NCBI GenBank assembly: GCA_018378255.1
Contig: JAGZXV010000033.1
Location: 1-35,840 of the forward strand
Direction: 5' to 3'
DNA: 35,840 nt
Origin: Clostridiaceae bacterium
Lineage (GTDB): Bacteria; Bacillota; Clostridia; Lachnospirales; Lachnospiraceae
The notes beneath the pieces are model-generated. The model was not told where the DNA came from and searched no databases. It saw only the letters and a program-made list of their open reading frames with translations. Shown here in pieces: positions 1 through 7,676 of the stretch; the first letter of the stretch is position 1; every line of letters starts with the position of its first letter. Both the position numbers and the translations under genes were made by a program.

Positions 1-995
1 TGGTCCACGCCCAGTCTCTTTGTCAGAGTCTCAATGGTCATAGGCAGACATCCAACGCTGGAACGGGAAGTAAATGCCATCAGCATGGTTGCAAATGATT
101 TCTTCATATAAGTAACCGGATTCAATCCGTGTACGGCCAGCAGAATCAGCTGGATAATAAACTGAACCACAACTGCCAGATAAAGCGCAATGATGAATTT
201 ACCAACTTCGAGGATTGAGGAAAGGCCTCTCTGAGCGATTGTGTTTGCAAGCAGCGCCATAACAGCCCATGGCATATAGTCCAGGATTAAAAGGGCCATA
301 TTGATCATAGCTTTGTGAGCTGCGTTAATTCCGTCGTATAAAGGTTTTGCGGCTTCCGGGCTCTCATAATTGATCCACCATACTGCCAGACCAAAGAATG
401 CGGCAAAGATAACCAGTCCGATGATGTTGCTGTCAACCATAGCTCCTACGATATTGGAAGGAATCAGGTTTTTCAGAGTGGTCGCCACCGATGTGATCGC
501 TTTAGCTTCTGCTGTTCCGTCTGTCACGATTGCAGAGCCTTTGCCTACGCCCAGTAAAAGGCCCACGCAGATACCGATAACGGAAGAAACCGCAACCATA
601 CCCATGGTAACAAAGATCGTCTTCTTAACCAGGGCGCCCATAGAGCTTCCCTGCTGCATGTTGATAATAACCTGCATAATGGAAACCATAACAAGAGGCA
701 CAACGATCATCTTGATCAGGTTGATATATCCGTTTCCGAATAAACCGAACCATGTGGTCGTTTCTTTAACAAATGTCACTTCCATCGGAGCGTCCGGGAA
801 ACCGCCTACGAACTGCATAGCCAGTCCGAGAAGAAGGCCAAGACCGGTACCGATCATAACAACAACTGCAAAATCCATATGTTTCTTATGGTATAAAACA
901 TGAATCAGATAAAATAACCCCGCCAAAATTGCAAGAAATACGATCGTCTTAATATCGCTGATCATCAGAAACTCTTGTAAAAATACATTTTCCAT
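1..995 (-). CDS. Cation symporter of the DAACS family, probably L-cystine/cysteine uptake (TcyP/CyuP-like), 3' end missing
   Basis: The gene runs off the left edge, leaving about 331 codons. The protein is a multi-pass membrane transporter of the dicarboxylate/amino acid:cation symporter family. The N-terminus (MENVFLQEFL) leads into a hydrophobic helix, then a WFGLFGNGYINLIKMIVVPL segment typical of the TcyP branch. The serine-rich reentrant motif FTSRSSVGCLPMTIETL lies near the visible end. Of two in-frame ATGs, 995 is preferred over 1001 because it leaves about 7 bases after AGGAGAG. It directly follows the cysteine desulfidase gene (25-base gap), the same pairing as cyuA/cyuP in enterobacteria, so cysteine or cystine import for catabolism is inferred. 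Serine or another amino acid is a possible alternative substrate. Confidence 0.85.
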   Translation of the reverse strand, partial: MENVFLQEFLMISDIKTIVFLAILAGLFYLIHVLYHKKHMDFAVVVMIGTGLGLLLGLAMQFVGGFPDAPMEVTFVKETTTWFGLFGNGYINLIKMIVVPLVMVSIMQVIINMQQGSSMGALVKKTIFVTMGMVAVSSVIGICVGLLLGVGKGSAIVTDGTAEAKAITSVATTLKNLIPSNIVGAMVDSNIIGLVIFAAFFGLAVWWINYESPEAAKPLYDGINAAHKAMINMALLILDYMPWAVMALLANTIAQRGLSSILEVGKFIIALYLAVVVQFIIQLILLAVHGLNPVTYMKKSFATMLMAFTSRSSVGCLPMTIETLTKRLGVD

Positions 996-1020
996 CTCCA
1001 TACTCTCCTAATCATTTGTA

Positions 1021-2307
1021 CTATGCTTCGTCTACATTAACACGGTCAATCATAATATTCAATATCTCCGTATCTGTAATTTTCATACCAACACGGCCGA
1101 TGTACCCCATGCTCTTTATGGTTCCCTCAACATCGTCCTGTACGATTCCTTCGCCCGGCTGGAAGCAATGATGCTTGCTGGCCATATAATGAGCCAGAAT
1201 CGCGGCTTCCACTGCGGATGCGATCTTAGCCGCGCAGGAGGATTTCGCCCCGTCGCACACAATTCCGCCCACATTGCCGATGGTATTCGTTATGGTAAGC
1301 CCTACTTCTTCTTCACTGCCTCCATAGAGATATGTAATCGCCGCGCCTGCCCCACAGGCCGCGCTCACAGCTCCGCAGTATGCGGAAAGACTTCCGATAT
1401 ATTTCTTCTGGTGGATAGCGATCAGATTGCTCACTACCAGAGCCCGGTATAATTTTTCTTCTGAAGCATTCACCTCTTTGGCAAATTCAATGACCGGAAG
1501 GGACACGGTCATGCCCTGGTTTCCGCTTCCTGAATTGATGACAACAGGAAGAGAACAGCCGCCCATCCTGGCATCGGAACCTGCCGCTGCCCTGGCTCTG
1601 GCCCTGACTCTCACATCATCCCCATAAACATCCAGAAGGGTCCGTCCCACTTCAGCCCCATAATGGTTCTTCATTCCTTCATCTGAAATGGCGGAATTCA
1701 GCGCAATCTGGTTGCCGATGGCTTCACGGATATCATCGATCTTCACTTCATCCGCAAAAATCAGGATATCTTTTACGTTGAGAAGGGATTTGTCCACATA
1801 ATCCGGTGATTCCTCGCTGACTTTATGCTCAAATAATATCTCACCGTCTTTTACAATCTTGGTAATCAGTGTGTGGCGGTTGATGATGGTAACTTCCGCA
1901 AAGTGTTCCCCCTTCATTACCTTCGCCACGATGTACAGGTTTTCCACGTCTTCCTGCAGGTTACACTGGCAGAACCCCTCTCCAACCAATTGTTTGGTCT
2001 TATCAATGTCTTCCTGTGTAATCTCCTCCAGGACTTCCAGTTCCCTGTCAGCATCACCGCCTACAATCCCCAGGGTTGCCGCCACGTCGATACCGCGCAG
2101 ACCCCCGGAATTCGGTACGGTCACGCCCATTACGTTTTTGATAATGTTTCCGCTGCAGCGCATCTCCACACGCTCCGGAAATGTTCCCAAAGTAGCACGG
2201 GCTTTTGCAGCCGCATAAGCAATCGCTATCGGCTCCGTACAACCTAGTGCAGGAACAAGCTCATTATTCAAAATTTTTACATAATTTTGATACAGGCTTT
2301 GATCCAT
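1021..2307 (-). CDS. cyuA: L-cysteine desulfidase, CyuA/YhaM (UPF0597) family
   Basis: The 428-residue protein belongs to the UPF0597/serine dehydratase-alpha-like family, whose characterised members break L-cysteine into pyruvate, ammonia and sulfide using an oxygen-sensitive Fe-S cluster. Visible motifs are GCTEPIAIAYAAAKAR near the N-terminus (Cys23), a glycine-rich NSGSGNQG segment, YCGAVSAACGAGAAITY, and CDGAKSSCAAKIASAVEAA near the C-terminus, which supply the conserved cysteines. The frame stays open upstream to 2358, but the start at 2307 (MDQSLYQNYV) is chosen because AAGGAGGAG sits 4 bases before it. It is the first gene of an operon with the downstream symporter, with its own strong promoter. 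Length is normal for the family. Confidence 0.9.
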   Translation of the reverse strand: MDQSLYQNYVKILNNELVPALGCTEPIAIAYAAAKARATLGTFPERVEMRCSGNIIKNVMGVTVPNSGGLRGIDVAATLGIVGGDADRELEVLEEITQEDIDKTKQLVGEGFCQCNLQEDVENLYIVAKVMKGEHFAEVTIINRHTLITKIVKDGEILFEHKVSEESPDYVDKSLLNVKDILIFADEVKIDDIREAIGNQIALNSAISDEGMKNHYGAEVGRTLLDVYGDDVRVRARARAAAGSDARMGGCSLPVVINSGSGNQGMTVSLPVIEFAKEVNASEEKLYRALVVSNLIAIHQKKYIGSLSAYCGAVSAACGAGAAITYLYGGSEEEVGLTITNTIGNVGGIVCDGAKSSCAAKIASAVEAAILAHYMASKHHCFQPGEGIVQDDVEGTIKSMGYIGRVGMKITDTEILNIMIDRVNVDEA

Positions 2308-2321
2308 ATCGCTCCTCCTTG

Positions 2322-2337
2322 TTGGTAATATTACTAA
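2322..2337. promoter_or_regulatory. Imperfect palindrome between the cyuA promoter and its RBS, candidate operator
   Basis: TTGGTAATATTACTAA is a 16-base palindrome with one mismatched pair and a GTAATATTAC core. It lies just downstream of the -10 box. Further small symmetries (TTATTAATAA at the -10 box, TGATATTATCA in the spacer) crowd the same promoter. A repressor or activator of cysteine catabolism may bind here, but no regulator gene is visible nearby. Confidence 0.4.
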
Positions 2338-2348
2338 TCTTGTTATTA

Positions 2349-2377
2349 ATAATACCATTGATATTATCAGTTGTCAA
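2349..2377 (-). promoter_or_regulatory. Sigma-A type promoter of the cyuA operon
   Basis: On the minus strand TTGACA (2372-2377) and TATTAT (2349-2354) are separated by exactly 17 bases. It points at cyuA, whose start lies about 42 bases beyond the -10 box. Confidence 0.8.
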
Positions 2378-2451
2378 CAATATAACGCAATTTTTTCTCA
2401 ATAAGATTTCTGATAAATTACGGTTTTATTTTTCCCCGTTCCGTCTCTCAA

Positions 2452-2507
2452 AAAACCGGCTGGTTCATGAGTTTAAAACGGAAAATGAGGAGTTTCCAGG
2501 CGGTTTT
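2452..2507. repeat. Inverted repeat, 12-base arms with 32-base loop
   Basis: Arms 2452-2463 and 2496-2507 match at 11 of 12 positions. On the minus strand the second arm runs into six T residues, so it could be a weak second terminator behind the LRAT gene. Apart from this and the cyuA promoter I see nothing else between 2380 and 2507. Confidence 0.45.
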
Positions 2508-2547
2508 AAAAAAAGAAAAGGCGCAAAAGCCGTTCCGCTTTTCCGCC
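2508..2547 (-). terminator. Intrinsic terminator of the LRAT operon
   Basis: On the minus strand a stem of 11 pairs with one mismatch (arms 2537-2547 and 2520-2530, six-base loop) is followed by TTTTCTTTTTTT. It begins 34 bases after the LRAT gene stop codon. Confidence 0.85.
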
Positions 2548-2580
2548 TGATCAACACAAAATCCACCTCTATATCCGTTT

Positions 2581-3822
2581 CTATGAAAAACACTTGACTC
2601 CATCCGTAAGCGCCGGTTTTTCAGCTCCCGGCAATGCCGCTCTCTCCCCATCCCCAGTCTTTACTGCAGAATTATTTAATTCCAATACCTGATTCTGAAC
2701 AGCTTCCAGCATACCTGTGGTGATCTGCCCAGTCTGTTCAATAATGCGCTCCTTACTCTGCAAAAATCCATCAATGATCTGTGACTGTCTTTTGGAAACA
2801 GCCTCAATCTGCATGGTATAATGTTTCGCCTGCAGCGCCATATCCTCTTCAATCCTCTTCATATAGATTTTATGGGACGGCGAACCTTCCTCATACTTTT
2901 CTAAAATTGAAAGCAGTTCCGGCAGTTTCTCCGTATTATAGCGGTCGTCGTCCTCCTGAATTTTAGTTCCCAATTCATCATAAAAGGTTTCAATGTCCTT
3001 GATGATCTGTAAAGATCCTTTTTCTATGATCAGCAGCCGTTTTTCCGCTACCTCATTCAGCTTTTCCTGCAGCGCAATAATTGTCTGGGCCATCACCGTC
3101 AGGCCCTGGGCCTTTGCCTGCTCTAACGCGATGCGGCTTTCCGTCTCAAACTGCAGCAGATCCATTCTCGCCTGCTTCATCAGTTCAATGCGGTCACTTT
3201 CCATATGCGCCAGCCGGATTTTCGTATCGCTTTCAATCTCCGCTATTTTTACCTTGTCCGGCTCATATGTCGATACTGAGCGGCTGCCTCCTGAACTTCC
3301 GCCGCCAAAAAAGTTCTTAATTGCACTTCCGATTTTCCCTAAGAACCCCAAATCTTTATCCTCCTCATTTGGTAATCTGCCTGACAGCACCCGTTCCACC
3401 TGGTTGCTCCTGAAACGGCCTAATGTACATACATTTGCAAAATGTTCACAATTATTAAACGCTAAGTGATACCCCTTGTCACCAAGACACGCTCTCGCAT
3501 ATACGACAATCTGTTCCGGGGAGTATAAATCACTAAATTCATCCGCTGTATACTCCTTAACTTCAAGCGTGCCTCCCTTTAGGAAATAATCCAGATCCGA
3601 CCTTATCACTTCCGGTTTTGACCAGTCCAGAATGCTGTCGTCTTCTGTCCCGGTAAAATGGATGACCTCATCATCCGACACATAAACCCCATGATGGGCA
3701 TACAGGCCTCCGGCGCGCATAACGCGGATATGGTCGCCCATTTCGGGTTTGCGTCTCGCCCATATCTCAGCTTCTGAAAAATCGACATTGATCACAGGCA
3801 TTTTGACTATGAAGCTGTCCAT
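2581..3822 (-). CDS. LRAT-domain protein with long C-terminal helical region
   Basis: The 413-residue protein starts with an LRAT (lecithin:retinol acyltransferase; permuted NlpC/P60) fold at about residues 25-150. It has the motif HHGVYVSDDEVIHF (His44, His55) and the nucleophile motif NNCEHFANVC (Cys125). Together these supply the catalytic Cys and His residues of this superfamily, which act as acyltransferases, lipases or amidases. A flexible GGGSSGGS stretch (173-180) separates it from a charged, probably coiled-coil region (about 188-385) and a short tail. No signal peptide or membrane segment is evident, so a cytoplasmic location is likely. GGAGGG precedes ATG 3822; Met8 is a less likely start. 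It begins 12 bases after its operon partner and is the last gene before a terminator. The substrate is unknown. Confidence 0.8.
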   Translation of the reverse strand: MDSFIVKMPVINVDFSEAEIWARRKPEMGDHIRVMRAGGLYAHHGVYVSDDEVIHFTGTEDDSILDWSKPEVIRSDLDYFLKGGTLEVKEYTADEFSDLYSPEQIVVYARACLGDKGYHLAFNNCEHFANVCTLGRFRSNQVERVLSGRLPNEEDKDLGFLGKIGSAIKNFFGGGSSGGSRSVSTYEPDKVKIAEIESDTKIRLAHMESDRIELMKQARMDLLQFETESRIALEQAKAQGLTVMAQTIIALQEKLNEVAEKRLLIIEKGSLQIIKDIETFYDELGTKIQEDDDRYNTEKLPELLSILEKYEEGSPSHKIYMKRIEEDMALQAKHYTMQIEAVSKRQSQIIDGFLQSKERIIEQTGQITTGMLEAVQNQVLELNNSAVKTGDGERAALPGAEKPALTDGVKCFS

Positions 3823-3834
3823 AAACTCCCTCCA

Positions 3835-5934
3835 TTACTTCATCAGATCCTTGCGCATCTTATAAATTAAAGAATTATACTGTTTTTCCCTGTCAGCCTT
3901 TTCCATCCCATATGCCTTCGCATCCGCTAAATAAACATCGTAATTTTTCTGTTTTAACGCTGCAAACTCCCCTAAAACGGCCTTGGAAATCTTCTGTAAA
4001 TCATGATCAGCCACAAATCCAAGTATTTCATTAATCTGAATATCGAGCAGGCTGCTGCTCCAGTTCAATAGGAATATCCGGTCCTCAGTATTTTTACACT
4101 CGAAAATAATATCCTGCAGATTCGATTGCAATTCAGCCGCATAACGGTACAGGCTTCCTTCTGTCTCAAATTTATCCTGCAACTCCCCACCGCTCTGAAA
4201 TGCATATTTCTGGTAAATGCCCTTGCGTTCCTCTAAATAGAATTTGTCCACTGCATCCCTATAGTTTTTTAAAACCAGAAGGACTTTTTCAACAATTTCA
4301 CAGGCGCCTTCTTTACCAGAGTCTCCGGCACAGGCGATGTCACCCTTTAATCCCCGTTCAATCATCGGCTGAACCTTCCGTTCCACCGCAAACCGAAGCT
4401 GCTGCCAGCCGGAGTACCACTGAAGCCATAATTCCTCTTCAATTCCGTCTTCCTCACAAACCTTCTTAAAGTCTTCCCTGTAAACGGTTTTGAAAATCCG
4501 GTAATCCTCAGACCATGTTTCCCATATGTCAACTGCGCTCATCACAAACTGGTGATGGGATTCAAAATATTCAATCTTTTCCAATGCGTTGCGGATCATC
4601 TTGGCCGTATTTTCAGCAATAAAAAGAAATCCCGCTCTCTCTTCCCGCTCCAGTACCGCCAGTTCATGAATTGCGTCGTCTCCATTATCGATTTCATCAA
4701 TGCGGTTTTCCAGTTCATCCGCCTGTTTTTTTACGGCCAGAATCTTGGATTTCACGCGGTTCATTCCCAGTGAAAGCTTCTTCCTGAAAAATGTCTGGCG
4801 CTCTTCCAGCAAAGAATTTTCGCTGTCGGTCAGATTTCCATTGGGTTCATATTTTTTGGACAGTTTTAAACCGATCAGATTGAAGTCACTTATGACGGCC
4901 TCTTTTTCATGTTCATATGTATCCAGCTTTTCCATCAACTCATCTGTCCACCGCTGAACCGCCTGATAATATTGAATGACGGAGTGGTCAATGGCCTTTA
5001 AATCGTATTTCTCCAAAAGCAGAGTGTAATCGAAGGCCGAGGAAAGCAGGCTGACCGTCTGAAGGCTGTCGATCCGGGTCTGCACTTCCTCCAGTTGTCT
5101 TAAAAGCATTGGTTTTTCAAAATAAATTTTATGGTATAACTGTGTAATTTCATCATCATTGAAAACAGGCCATAATTCATTTTGAACAAATAGATCCAGG
5201 GTGAATTGCAGGCGTTCTTTTTCAGAAAAGACGGAATTATTCACCGATACATTTTTTTCATAATCAGATCCCTTAACCAGAACGCTGGAACAGGGCAGAA
5301 TGGAGGCATCTCTTGATGTAGATATGTCGCTCAGAGCCCCGTCGTCATCCAGGTCTTTTGAGCATTTTATTCCATTATGATCTACTGCCCAATAATCAAT
5401 CTCTTTGATTCTCGCATTACAACTATTTGAAAAAGGAAAATCTTTAGCAGATGCCATATTCCATAATTCATAGCAGTCAGGCATTCCAAAACCGGTTATT
5501 CCGTCAAAATTAAATCCTGATATCACCTTGTTAACATCAGAAAGCGGGTATGGAGACGTCAGATTATTCTTTCTGTAAGGAAAGTAATCTAAATTTGCCC
5601 ACAACAGTCCTGTACTCTTATCCATCAGCACTTTTGGCTTATTTTTAAAATAAAACCATTTCTGATTTTTTATGGCGTCCAGAATCCGGTCAATCCCAGT
5701 CCCGGACAATTTACTGATCTCAGAATTTATCATGGATAACCGATGGTCTAATTCCGCCAGCTTCCTGATCAAGTCTGAGCGCTGCGCCGCCAGTTTGACC
5801 TGCTCCAAATTCAGTTCCTGCACCTTTGAAGCGTTATGTTCGTTTTCAATCCCTTCGCAATTTTCTTCAATCCCACGGATTTTTCGAAGCAGTTCATCAC
5901 GCTGTGATGTTAAAATACTTAATTCGGACATCAT
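3835..5934 (-). CDS. Large coiled-coil protein of unknown function with a possible DUF1566/Lcl-like domain
   Basis: I do not recognise a characterised family for this 699-residue protein. Residues 1-75 look like a coiled coil. Residues about 100-200 contain STGLLWANLDYFPY, GFNFDGITGFGMPDCYELWNM and YWAVDHNGIKC. Their order resembles DUF1566/Lcl-type domains (usually LxW...WRLPTxxEL...YW), but the match is by eye and weak. The remaining 500 residues are rich in Glu, Lys, Leu and Gln with long heptad-like stretches, such as around DELENRIDEIDNGDDAIHEL and LQKISKAVLGEFAALKQKN. No signal peptide or transmembrane helix is seen. It is the first gene of a two-gene operon under a c-di-GMP riboswitch. 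The start may be 5934 or the next ATG at 5931, after GGGGGAT. Confidence 0.75.
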   Translation of the reverse strand: MMSELSILTSQRDELLRKIRGIEENCEGIENEHNASKVQELNLEQVKLAAQRSDLIRKLAELDHRLSMINSEISKLSGTGIDRILDAIKNQKWFYFKNKPKVLMDKSTGLLWANLDYFPYRKNNLTSPYPLSDVNKVISGFNFDGITGFGMPDCYELWNMASAKDFPFSNSCNARIKEIDYWAVDHNGIKCSKDLDDDGALSDISTSRDASILPCSSVLVKGSDYEKNVSVNNSVFSEKERLQFTLDLFVQNELWPVFNDDEITQLYHKIYFEKPMLLRQLEEVQTRIDSLQTVSLLSSAFDYTLLLEKYDLKAIDHSVIQYYQAVQRWTDELMEKLDTYEHEKEAVISDFNLIGLKLSKKYEPNGNLTDSENSLLEERQTFFRKKLSLGMNRVKSKILAVKKQADELENRIDEIDNGDDAIHELAVLEREERAGFLFIAENTAKMIRNALEKIEYFESHHQFVMSAVDIWETWSEDYRIFKTVYREDFKKVCEEDGIEEELWLQWYSGWQQLRFAVERKVQPMIERGLKGDIACAGDSGKEGACEIVEKVLLVLKNYRDAVDKFYLEERKGIYQKYAFQSGGELQDKFETEGSLYRYAAELQSNLQDIIFECKNTEDRIFLLNWSSSLLDIQINEILGFVADHDLQKISKAVLGEFAALKQKNYDVYLADAKAYGMEKADREKQYNSLIYKMRKDLMK

Positions 5935-5978
5935 TTATCCCCCATCCCCTATTTTGGAGCCTCTTTTTTTGTAAAATG

Positions 5979-6005
5979 AAAAAAACATCACCACTTGCGG
6001 CAATG
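5979..6005 (-). terminator. Riboswitch expression-platform terminator
   Basis: On the minus strand CAUUGCC pairs with GGUGAUG (seven pairs, two of them G-U) around a short loop, followed by seven U residues. It sits between the c-di-GMP aptamer and the 699-residue gene, so it probably decides read-through. The UUGCC in its 5' arm could also pair with GGCAA in the aptamer, giving a simple way to exchange structures. Whether ligand turns the operon on or off cannot be told by eye. Confidence 0.75.
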
Positions 6006-6011
6006 CTTCTA

Positions 6012-6089
6012 TAAACTTGCAGCTGGCTGCCATTTTAAAGGCCCTATAGTTTTGCGTCATAGCCTTTCGGCTATTTTGCCATATTATTA
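6012..6089 (-). ncRNA. Cyclic di-GMP-I (GEMM-I) riboswitch aptamer
   Basis: The minus strand reads GGCAAA, a stem AUAGCC-GAAA-GGCUAU with the GNRA tetraloop, then GACGCAAA, then ACUAUAGGGCCU, then AUGGCAGCCAGCUGC. These are the conserved blocks of the GEMM-I aptamer in the right order and spacing. In the family the tetraloop docks in the neighbouring helix, and the GGCAAA and GACGCAAA segments contact the ligand. It lies directly behind a promoter and ahead of a terminator. Confidence 0.92.
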
Positions 6090-6095
6090 CTATAC

Positions 6096-6124
6096 AGTAT
6101 ATTATTTGCTGCAAAATTTGTCAA
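6096..6124 (-). promoter_or_regulatory. Sigma-A type promoter of the riboswitch-LRAT operon
   Basis: TTGACA (6119-6124) and TATACT (6096-6101) are exactly 17 bases apart on the minus strand. The predicted transcript starts near 6089, right at the 5' side of the c-di-GMP aptamer. Confidence 0.85.
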
Positions 6125-6179
6125 TCTTTCTGGTTTCCCAGCTTATTCCCGAGGCTTAAATAAAAAATCAAGGAAAACA

Positions 6180-6345
6180 ATGCTTGTGGGAACCGGAGAT
6201 GTTCCATGGATAATGGATTCTTACCCCAAAAATGGTTTCCGGATTTCCCACAGGATTAAAAACTTTTTTACAGACAACTGCGATCATCCGATGTATGACG
6301 GCGGCGTCCAGCTGGCAGACACGGTCTATTTAAGGCTTTATTATC
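6180..6345 (+). pseudogene. Possible short gene remnant, faint resemblance to a GNAT acetyltransferase C-terminus
   Basis: Behind AAGGA an ATG opens a frame (MLVGTGDVPWIMDSYPKNGF...) whose first 55 residues have a protein-like composition. It then runs antisense into the end of yedF. The order GTGxxxWIMDSY, GFR, then HPMYDGG and YLRL is reminiscent of the last half of a GNAT acetyltransferase (usually IMxxYxxPxYR..GI, then PLYEKxGF), but key glycines are missing. It could be a decayed gene, a chance frame or a genuine small protein. Together with the riboswitch elements it accounts for the 395-base gap 5935-6329. Confidence 0.25.
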
Positions 6346-6965
6346 TTATCGCACATTTCCATAGCTTCTGCGATCGTATACATATTAGTCACTTCGCCCA
6401 CCAGCAGTTTTTCCGATAAACCATAATAATTCAAACAGGTTCCGCAGGATAATATCTCAACGCCCTGGGCTTCCATGGATTTTAAATCCTCTATGGAATC
6501 AGATCCTTCCGTAGTCAGCGTCACTCCGCCGTTATAGAAGATCACTTTAGACGGCAGACAGTCCAACTGACTGACCGCATAGAGGAATCCCTTCATAAGA
6601 ACCCTGCCCAGTTCCTCATTTCCTGTGCCCATCGTGGCGGAATCGATGACTACGACCGTATTCTTCCTGGAATCAGGATAGCAGACCGGCATCCCAGGGT
6701 GCTCCAATGCGCCGCTGGTATCCGGCGGAACCGCTCCATTTCCTCCCTGAATTGTCACTACAAAATGTTTATCTCCAACCTTTTTTGACGAGCAGTCATA
6801 ATCCTGGTTCTTCGCCATCTTTGTCAGGTTTTGTACGGCGATTTCATTATCCACCTGAACCCTGATCATATCCCCTGTCCCGGCCTGGTCTAAAGCCTTT
6901 TTGGCCTTGACCACAGGAATGGGGCACTGGTCGCCCATTGCATTTACATCAATAATTTTTGTCAT
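6330..6965 (-). CDS. yedF: Sulfurtransferase-like selenium metabolism protein YedF
   Basis: The 211-residue protein has an N-terminal TusA/SirA-like domain (residues 1-75) with the motif GDQCPIPVVKAKKAL, whose Cys carries sulfur or selenium in this fold. A DsrE-like C-terminal domain (about 95-211) contains VVIDSATMGTGNEELG and ILSCGTCLNYYGL. This two-domain layout matches the YedF family linked to selenium use in Clostridia, although selD and other selenium genes are not visible here. AAAGGA precedes ATG 6965. It follows the metallo-hydrolase gene by 39 bases and may be co-transcribed with it. Confidence 0.88.
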   Translation of the reverse strand: MTKIIDVNAMGDQCPIPVVKAKKALDQAGTGDMIRVQVDNEIAVQNLTKMAKNQDYDCSSKKVGDKHFVVTIQGGNGAVPPDTSGALEHPGMPVCYPDSRKNTVVVIDSATMGTGNEELGRVLMKGFLYAVSQLDCLPSKVIFYNGGVTLTTEGSDSIEDLKSMEAQGVEILSCGTCLNYYGLSEKLLVGEVTNMYTIAEAMEMCDKIIKP

Positions 6966-7004
6966 CAGTTGATGTCCTTTCTATATGCATAAAATAAATA
7001 TAAC

Positions 7005-7631
7005 TTAACAGAGCGACAAGACAGCCGTCTGCTTCTTGATCCCTTTCATTATATCAATTGAATTTCCTGCATAGTTCACAACATCGCTGCACAATCCCGT
7101 ATATTCCTCCAGCGTTCCGATCACCGGATAACCAAATGCTTCACTGCGGTAATGCATCGGTACGGTCACAGCCGCATCCAGCAGATCTGCTATCTCCTTT
7201 GCCTTCGCCGCGTCTATCGTATAAAAGCCGCCCACCGGAATCAAAAGCACATCCGGCTTTCCTATCTGTTTAATCTGGTCTGCCGTCAGGTCACAGCCTA
7301 AATCGCCCATATGTACCAGCCGGATTCCATTGTGATCCAGGATATGAATGCGGTTTTTCCCCCGCAGTTCGCCCTGTTTATCATCATGATAGGTATCAAT
7401 CCAGGAAATCGTCCAGGGATTTTCACCGGTCCACGGCTCTGTCTCCACACCTGCGGTAAAGTTGTGATCTCCATGGCCGTGGCTGCAAAGAGCCTGATTG
7501 GCCGTAACACGGAGTTCACAAAGTCCGGGCACATTATGATCTTCATAAGGATCTATCACAATTGAATATCCGTTTGCCTCTGCTTTAAAACACGAATGTC
7601 CATACCAGGTAACTGTTATCTTATCTGCCAT
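7005..7631 (-). CDS. MBL-fold metal-dependent hydrolase, UlaG/YtkL-like
   Basis: The 208-residue protein begins VTWYGHSCFKAEANGYSIVIDPY, as in the COG2220 (UlaG-like) branch of the metallo-beta-lactamase superfamily. It carries the metal motif SHGHGDHN (HxHxDH), a later GDLG motif that provides a metal ligand, and VPMHYRSE near the end. It is predicted to be soluble and to bind two divalent metals; the substrate cannot be deduced. GGAGGT precedes ATG 7631. It lies between thiD and yedF, 45 bases after thiD, so it may be the tail of the thiamine transcript, without implying a thiamine role. Confidence 0.85.
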   Translation of the reverse strand: MADKITVTWYGHSCFKAEANGYSIVIDPYEDHNVPGLCELRVTANQALCSHGHGDHNFTAGVETEPWTGENPWTISWIDTYHDDKQGELRGKNRIHILDHNGIRLVHMGDLGCDLTADQIKQIGKPDVLLIPVGGFYTIDAAKAKEIADLLDAAVTVPMHYRSEAFGYPVIGTLEEYTGLCSDVVNYAGNSIDIMKGIKKQTAVLSLC

Positions 7632-7676
7632 CCTAATACCTCCATTTCTGAGCTGTGGTTTTTCTGCACATCCTTA

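Noticed and set aside
370..903. A 177-codon plus-strand open frame
   Set aside because: It is antisense to the symporter gene, whose family motifs on the minus strand are unmistakable; its sequence is low-complexity Thr/Pro/Ile.
2581..5934. LRAT/coiled-coil pair as a phage tail or prophage module
   Set aside because: No integrase, capsid, tail or lysis genes and no attachment sites are visible around it, and the operon has its own riboswitch.
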